Of a stretch of 64,000 bases of DNA, positions 60,594 through 64,000 are shown in pieces (positions within the stretch are counted from its first letter, which is position 1; the number at the start of each line of letters is the position of its first letter). The position numbers were made by a program, and so were the translations under genes. The stretch comes from Pelagibius sp048268885 (GTDB taxonomy: Bacteria > Pseudomonadota > Alphaproteobacteria > Kiloniellales > Kiloniellaceae), in contig JBLWUP010000029.1 of assembly GCA_048268885.1 (NCBI GenBank), forward strand, positions 10,513-74,512, in the 5' to 3' direction. The notes under the pieces were generated by a model. It had not been told where the DNA came from, did no database searches, and saw nothing but the letters and a program-made list of their open reading frames with translations.

Positions 60594-61559
60594 TCAAACG
60601 CTGGGCGTCGTGTGTCCGCTGCTGTAGCGCTGCTCGATGACGTCCCAGATCTGCGCTTCCAGGCAGACTTTGTCGAAGCGGTTGATCTCCTGCAGGCCGG
60701 TCGGCGAGGTGACGTTGATCTCCGTCATGTAGTCGCCGATGACGTCGATGCCGACGAAGATCAGCCCGCGCTCCTGCAGGGCCGGGCCGATGGCTTCGCA
60801 GATCTCCATCTCGCGGCGGGTCAGTTCGGATTTCTCCGCCTTGCCGCCGGCGTGCATGTTGGAACGTGATTCGCCCTTGGCCGGCACGCGGTTGATGGCG
60901 CCGGCGGGGCGGCCGTCGATCAGGATGATGCGCTTGTCGCCCCGGCGCACTTCCGGCAGGTAGCGCTGCACGATGATGGGCTCGCGGTAGAGGTCGGTGA
61001 AGAGCTCAAGCAGCGCATTGAGGTTCTCGTCGTCGGGACCGAGGTGAAACACCCCGGCGCCGCCGTTGCCGAACAGCGGCTTCACGATGATGTCGCGGTG
61101 CTCGGCGCGGAAGGCCGCCACCTCTTGCTGATCGCTGGTGATCAGCGTCGGCGGCATCAGTTCCGGGAAGTGGGTGACGAAGAGTTTCTCCGGTGCGTTG
61201 CGCACATGCACCGGGTCGTTGACCACCAGGGTCTCCGGATGCACGTGCTCCAGCAGATGGGTGGCGGTGATGTAGGACATGTCGAAGGGCGGGTCCTGGC
61301 GCATCAGCACCACGTCCATGGTCGCCAGGTCGATGTTCTGCGCGGCGCCCAGGGTGAAGTGGTTGCCCTTTTCGCGGCGCACTTCCAGCTGGCGCATCTG
61401 CGCGTAGACGCGGCTGTCCTTCAGGCTCAGGTGCTGCGGCAGGTAGTGGTAGAGGCCGTGTCCGCGGCGCTGGGCCTCCAGCGCGAGGACGAAGGTGCTG
61501 TCCCCTTCGATGTCGATGGCCTGGATGGGGTCCATTTGGATGGCGACCGCCAAACTCAT
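60594..61559 (-). CDS. gshB: Glutathione synthetase
   Basis: ATP-grasp ligase joining gamma-glutamylcysteine and glycine. The 321-residue product has VLMRQDPPFDMSYITATHLLE, the ATP-grasp regions IIVKPLFGNGGAGVFHLGPDD and GLIFVGIDVIGDYMTEINVTSPTGLQEI. It converges on the repeat element. The SirB1-type gene lies 31 nt upstream on the same strand. Confidence 0.96.
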   Translation of the reverse strand: MSLAVAIQMDPIQAIDIEGDSTFVLALEAQRRGHGLYHYLPQHLSLKDSRVYAQMRQLEVRREKGNHFTLGAAQNIDLATMDVVLMRQDPPFDMSYITATHLLEHVHPETLVVNDPVHVRNAPEKLFVTHFPELMPPTLITSDQQEVAAFRAEHRDIIVKPLFGNGGAGVFHLGPDDENLNALLELFTDLYREPIIVQRYLPEVRRGDKRIILIDGRPAGAINRVPAKGESRSNMHAGGKAEKSELTRREMEICEAIGPALQERGLIFVGIDVIGDYMTEINVTSPTGLQEINRFDKVCLEAQIWDVIEQRYSSGHTTPSV

Positions 61560-61590
61560 TGTGTGATTTCCTGTATCTGCTTCTTATCGG

Positions 61591-62445
61591 TCAATTCAAC
61601 TGCGAGCGCAGCTGCGCCAGCAGGGCGGTGATCTCCTCGCGCCCCGGCTCCGGCGCGCCCAGCTCCAGATAGTGCTCGAAAGCCATGATGGCCGCACGCA
61701 TGTTGTCGAAATGCGAATGCAGGATGCCCGCCTCGCGCCACAGCTCGGCGCGGTCGGGGGCGATCATCAGCATGGACTCGACGACTTCCAGGGCGTCGCC
61801 AGAGCGCTCCTCCTGGATCAGCCGCAGCTTGATGTTGTTCTGCAGGCGCAGAAGGATGTCGCGGTTGCCGACCGGCTCGGTGTGTTCGGGCTTCAGTTCG
61901 GCGCCGCTGCCGGCCATGACCTTCAGCATGGAGCGCAGCGCCGCCGCGTCGCGTTCCTCGCCGCCGTTGAAGGGGTCGATGATCGTGCGCCGGCCGCCGA
62001 GGTCGAGGCGCAGCAGGAAGTGTCCCGGAAAGTTGAGGCCGTAGATTTCCCAGCCCTGGGCGCGGGCCGCGTGCAGGTAGAGGATGCCGAGCGCGACCGG
62101 CAGGCCGCGGCGCCGGTCGATGACGCGCATCAGGTTGGCGTTCACCAGGTCGTCGTAGGACTCGTTGTCGCCCTGGTAGCCGTAGCGGTCCACCAGGATG
62201 GCGTTCAGCACCGCGACGCGCTGCTCCAGCGAGCCCGCCGCCTTCTCCTTTTCCGCCAGGTCGGCGACGTCGCGCTCCAGCAGCGAAAGGTGATGGTAGT
62301 AGCGCTCCAGACCCAGCTGTGGCCGGTCGAGCGCCGCCAGCAGCAGCCCGGCCTGGGCGATGTCGATCTCCGCGTCGTCCTGGCCGCCGATGCGGCGCAG
62401 CCGGCCTTCCAGGTCCCGCCGGTGGCTCGCGCCCGACCAACTCAT
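61591..62445 (-). CDS. SirB1-type transglutaminase-like/TPR protein
   Basis: A 284-residue protein of the SirB1 family. The transglutaminase-like core is LVNANLMRVIDRRRGLPVALGILYLHAARAQGWEIYGLNFPGHFLLRL; the C-terminal half holds TPR-like helices (LRLIQEERSGDALEVVESMLMIAPDRAELW). The catalytic Cys of real transglutaminases is replaced in SirB1 proteins, so enzyme activity is doubtful. ATG 62445 is the start. Confidence 0.85.
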   Translation of the reverse strand: MSWSGASHRRDLEGRLRRIGGQDDAEIDIAQAGLLLAALDRPQLGLERYYHHLSLLERDVADLAEKEKAAGSLEQRVAVLNAILVDRYGYQGDNESYDDLVNANLMRVIDRRRGLPVALGILYLHAARAQGWEIYGLNFPGHFLLRLDLGGRRTIIDPFNGGEERDAAALRSMLKVMAGSGAELKPEHTEPVGNRDILLRLQNNIKLRLIQEERSGDALEVVESMLMIAPDRAELWREAGILHSHFDNMRAAIMAFEHYLELGAPEPGREEITALLAQLRSQLN

Positions 62446-62561
62446 GGCGACCAGCTCATGACGACCAACTCATGACGGCCAACTCGCTCTTGCCGGCTCT
62501 GTGCGGGGGGATCGATGGGTCATGCGGATGCGGGAAGGCCTCGATGGTGGCGTGTCTGGCG

Positions 62562-63167
62562 TCAACTGGTGCGGGCCGGGTCGTCTTTCAGCAGCACATA
62601 GCTGACGACACGGCGCACGTAGGAAATGTCTTTGGCGTGGCCCACCACGCGATTCAGTTCGGCTTGCGACTGGGCCACCCCCATAAGGTAGACCACCTGG
62701 TTCACGGTTTCGATGGAGTAGTCGATGGAGGAAACCTCGCCGTCGAACAGCAAGGTCGTCTGCAATTCCGTGCTGATCCAGGTGTCGCGGGCGGCGTTGG
62801 TCAGGGTCGAGGTATCGTTCACCTCGATCTCGTTGATCACCTCGCGCACCCCCGGCGCCTGCCAGGCCAGCCGCACCGCCTCGATGCGCTGCTCGGGCAG
62901 GCGGACGTTGCCGCTCAACAGAACGCGGCCTTCCTGCACCTGCAGGTTCACCTTGCGGAACATCTCCTCATCCGCCTTGAACCACAGGTCGTTGATGGTC
63001 AGGCGGATCTCGGTGTCGGCGACGCTGCGCCGGAAGCCCTTTTCGGTCTGCGCCGCCGTGGCCCCGACGGCGGCCCCGCCGGCGACGGTCCCCCAGAAGC
63101 TGCAGCCGCCGGTGGCGAGCAGCGCCAGCAGGGCGGCAAAGGCAAGGAGGGGAAAACGGAATTTCAT
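62562..63167 (-). CDS. BON-domain lipoprotein
   Basis: A 201-residue lipoprotein: signal peptide MKFRFPLLAFAALLALLATGG with lipobox ATGGC, then a Gly/Ala-rich segment typical of outer-membrane anchors and two BON domains (EEMFRKVNLQVQEGRVLLSGNV; IDYSIETVNQVVYLMGVAQSQAELNRV). BON domains are thought to bind phospholipid. It resembles the DolP/YraP type, which is often near yraN, as here. Confidence 0.88.
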   Translation of the reverse strand: MKFRFPLLAFAALLALLATGGCSFWGTVAGGAAVGATAAQTEKGFRRSVADTEIRLTINDLWFKADEEMFRKVNLQVQEGRVLLSGNVRLPEQRIEAVRLAWQAPGVREVINEIEVNDTSTLTNAARDTWISTELQTTLLFDGEVSSIDYSIETVNQVVYLMGVAQSQAELNRVVGHAKDISYVRRVVSYVLLKDDPARTS

Positions 63168-63289
63168 GAAAGACGTCTACCTCGGCTGCAAAGATCTTTT
63201 CGGCTGAAGGTGTCGGCCCGGCCGGGCGTGGCCGCCCCGCCTTCCAAGACGCACCCTCTAAGACAGGCCTTCTAATAACTGCCTTGCTA

Positions 63290-63667
63290 TTAAGGCAAGA
63301 AATTGTCGGCGTTCCAGGCGTCCTTGATATGGTGCGGCAGGCGCCGCGGTACCAGCAGCAGGGCATCGAAGCGCAGTTGCAGCCGCGCCAGTTCCGGGTG
63401 ACGCTGCAGGTAGGCCTGGGCGGCATGCACGACGCGCCGCTGCTGGCGCCGGCGGATCGCCTCCCCCGCCTCCGCCAGCCGGGCGCGGCGTTTCACCTCG
63501 ACGATGGCCAGGGTGCCGCCGCGCCGCGCGATGAGGTCGATTTCCCCGACCGGCAGGCGAAACCCCTGCTCCAGGATGCGGTAGCCCTGGAGACGCAGCC
63601 ACCAGGCGGCCAGGCGCTCGGCACGGCGGCCCCGCGCATAGGCCCGGCGGCGTGCCGCGGCAGTCAC
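63290..63667 (-). CDS. yraN: YraN family putative endonuclease
   Basis: A 125-residue UPF0102 protein with an endonuclease-like fold. It has the family's AERLAAWWLRLQGYRILEQGFRLPVGEIDLIARRGGTLAIVEVKRR, with the E-I-D and E-V-K residues of a PD-(D/E)XK core. It starts with GTG 63667, overlapping the rsmI stop (GTGA). Function is not established. Confidence 0.88.
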   Translation of the reverse strand: MTAAARRRAYARGRRAERLAAWWLRLQGYRILEQGFRLPVGEIDLIARRGGTLAIVEVKRRARLAEAGEAIRRRQQRRVVHAAQAYLQRHPELARLQLRFDALLLVPRRLPHHIKDAWNADNFLP

Positions 63668-64000
63668 GCGTCCTCTCCCCTGTTTTTCGGCCCGCTGTCT
63701 TTAGCCCCGCCGTCTTTAGCCAGCTCCAGCGCGCGGGCATAGACCTGGCGCCGGGGCAGGCCGCTGGCGGTGGCGACGGTCGCGGCGGCGTCGCGCAGGC
63801 TGGCGTGTTTCAGCGCGTCCTTGAGCGCGGCGTCGAGGTCGAAGGCCTCGGTCCCCGCCCCGCTTTCGGGCGGGCCGACGACGATGACGATTTCGCCGCG
63901 CGGCGGGCCGGCTTCCGCGTAGTGGGCGGCCAGTTCGCCGAGGCGGCCGCGGCGGACCTCCTCGTGCAGCTTGGTCAGCTCGCGCGCCACGGCGGCGGGG
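63664..64000 (-). CDS. rsmI: 16S rRNA 2'-O-ribose methyltransferase RsmI (3' end, partial)
   Basis: C-terminal 110 residues or so of RsmI, which methylates C1402 of 16S rRNA. The family's VARELTKLHEEVRRGRLGELAAHY is followed by GEIVIVVGPPES and the C-terminal helical HTH-like domain (GLPRRQVYARALELAKD). The gene runs off the right edge of the window. It precedes yraN with a 4-nt overlap, the classical order. Confidence 0.92.
   Translation of the reverse strand, partial: PAAVARELTKLHEEVRRGRLGELAAHYAEAGPPRGEIVIVVGPPESGAGTEAFDLDAALKDALKHASLRDAAATVATASGLPRRQVYARALELAKDGGAKDSGPKNRGEDA

Noticed and set aside
1..64000. CRISPR arrays, tRNA and rRNA genes
   Set aside because: No regularly spaced repeats of CRISPR type and no cloverleaf or rRNA sequence was noticed in reading both strands by eye; a dedicated scan could still find a missed tRNA.

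Overview
The window is GC-rich, densely coded, and looks like an alphaproteobacterium, probably of the Rhodospirillales type (lineage inferred from gene order and protein character, not from a search). The strongest sign is the chromosomal origin layout: mnmE-mnmG-rsmG-parA-parB with two perfect parS sites, then rho-hemJ-hemH-hemE, an AT-rich non-coding gap that is the likely oriC, and ppsR-maf-aroE-coaE-dnaQ on the other side.

Layout. 0.2-4.3 kb: leuS-lptE-holA. 4.5-10.5 kb: parB, parA, rsmG, mnmG and mnmE, all on the minus strand, with parS inside rsmG and between mnmG and mnmE. 10.6-16.9 kb: a ferredoxin, a DUF6489-like protein, a DUF255 thioredoxin-domain protein, ogt, dienelactone hydrolase, quinone oxidoreductase, an orphan protein and a DUF1330 protein. 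16.9-21.2 kb: rho and late haem genes. 21.2-21.65 kb: putative oriC. 21.65-29.3 kb: ppsR, maf, aroE, coaE, dnaQ, secB, a histidine phosphatase, fxsA, timA and mltA. 29.4-34.7 kb: a lutABC-type lactate oxidation operon, an Smr protein, a GFA protein and an HTH/PAS pair. 34.8-40.8 kb: hslUV and a histidine operon (hisB, hisH, a GNAT gene, hisA, hisF, hisE). 40.8-43.8 kb: HIT protein, alpha/beta hydrolase, GNAT and two orphans. 59.9-64 kb: phasin, gshB, SirB1-type protein, BON lipoprotein, yraN and the end of rsmI.

The main accessory feature is a roughly 14.2 kb element (44648-58870) inserted in comM (yifB). The gene is split into a 5' part at 58866-59504 and a 3' part at 43767-44648. Both junctions share the 6-bp core TCAGCA, and joining the two parts restores one open frame of about 506 codons. 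A large serine recombinase lies next to the right junction. From left to right the element carries an AlpA/excisionase-like HTH protein, a primase-polymerase/AAA helicase replication protein, a cluster of GRCGACA repeats that looks like an iteron origin, small membrane proteins, a short tyrosine recombinase, a terminase-small-subunit-like protein and several unknown small proteins. It ends with two defence-like modules: a DprA + phosphoribosyltransferase pair and a Panacea (DUF4065) antitoxin with its partner. There is no capsid, tail, large terminase or conjugation gene. The content (excisionase, primase-replicase, origin, TerS-like gene, defence cargo) and size resemble a phage-inducible chromosomal island, here using a serine integrase. 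That reading is an inference.

Other non-coding features are two tandem double-hairpin elements of the same design at convergent gene ends, two copies of an 84-bp inverted-repeat element, several terminators and three candidate promoters in the island. I saw no tRNA, rRNA or CRISPR array.
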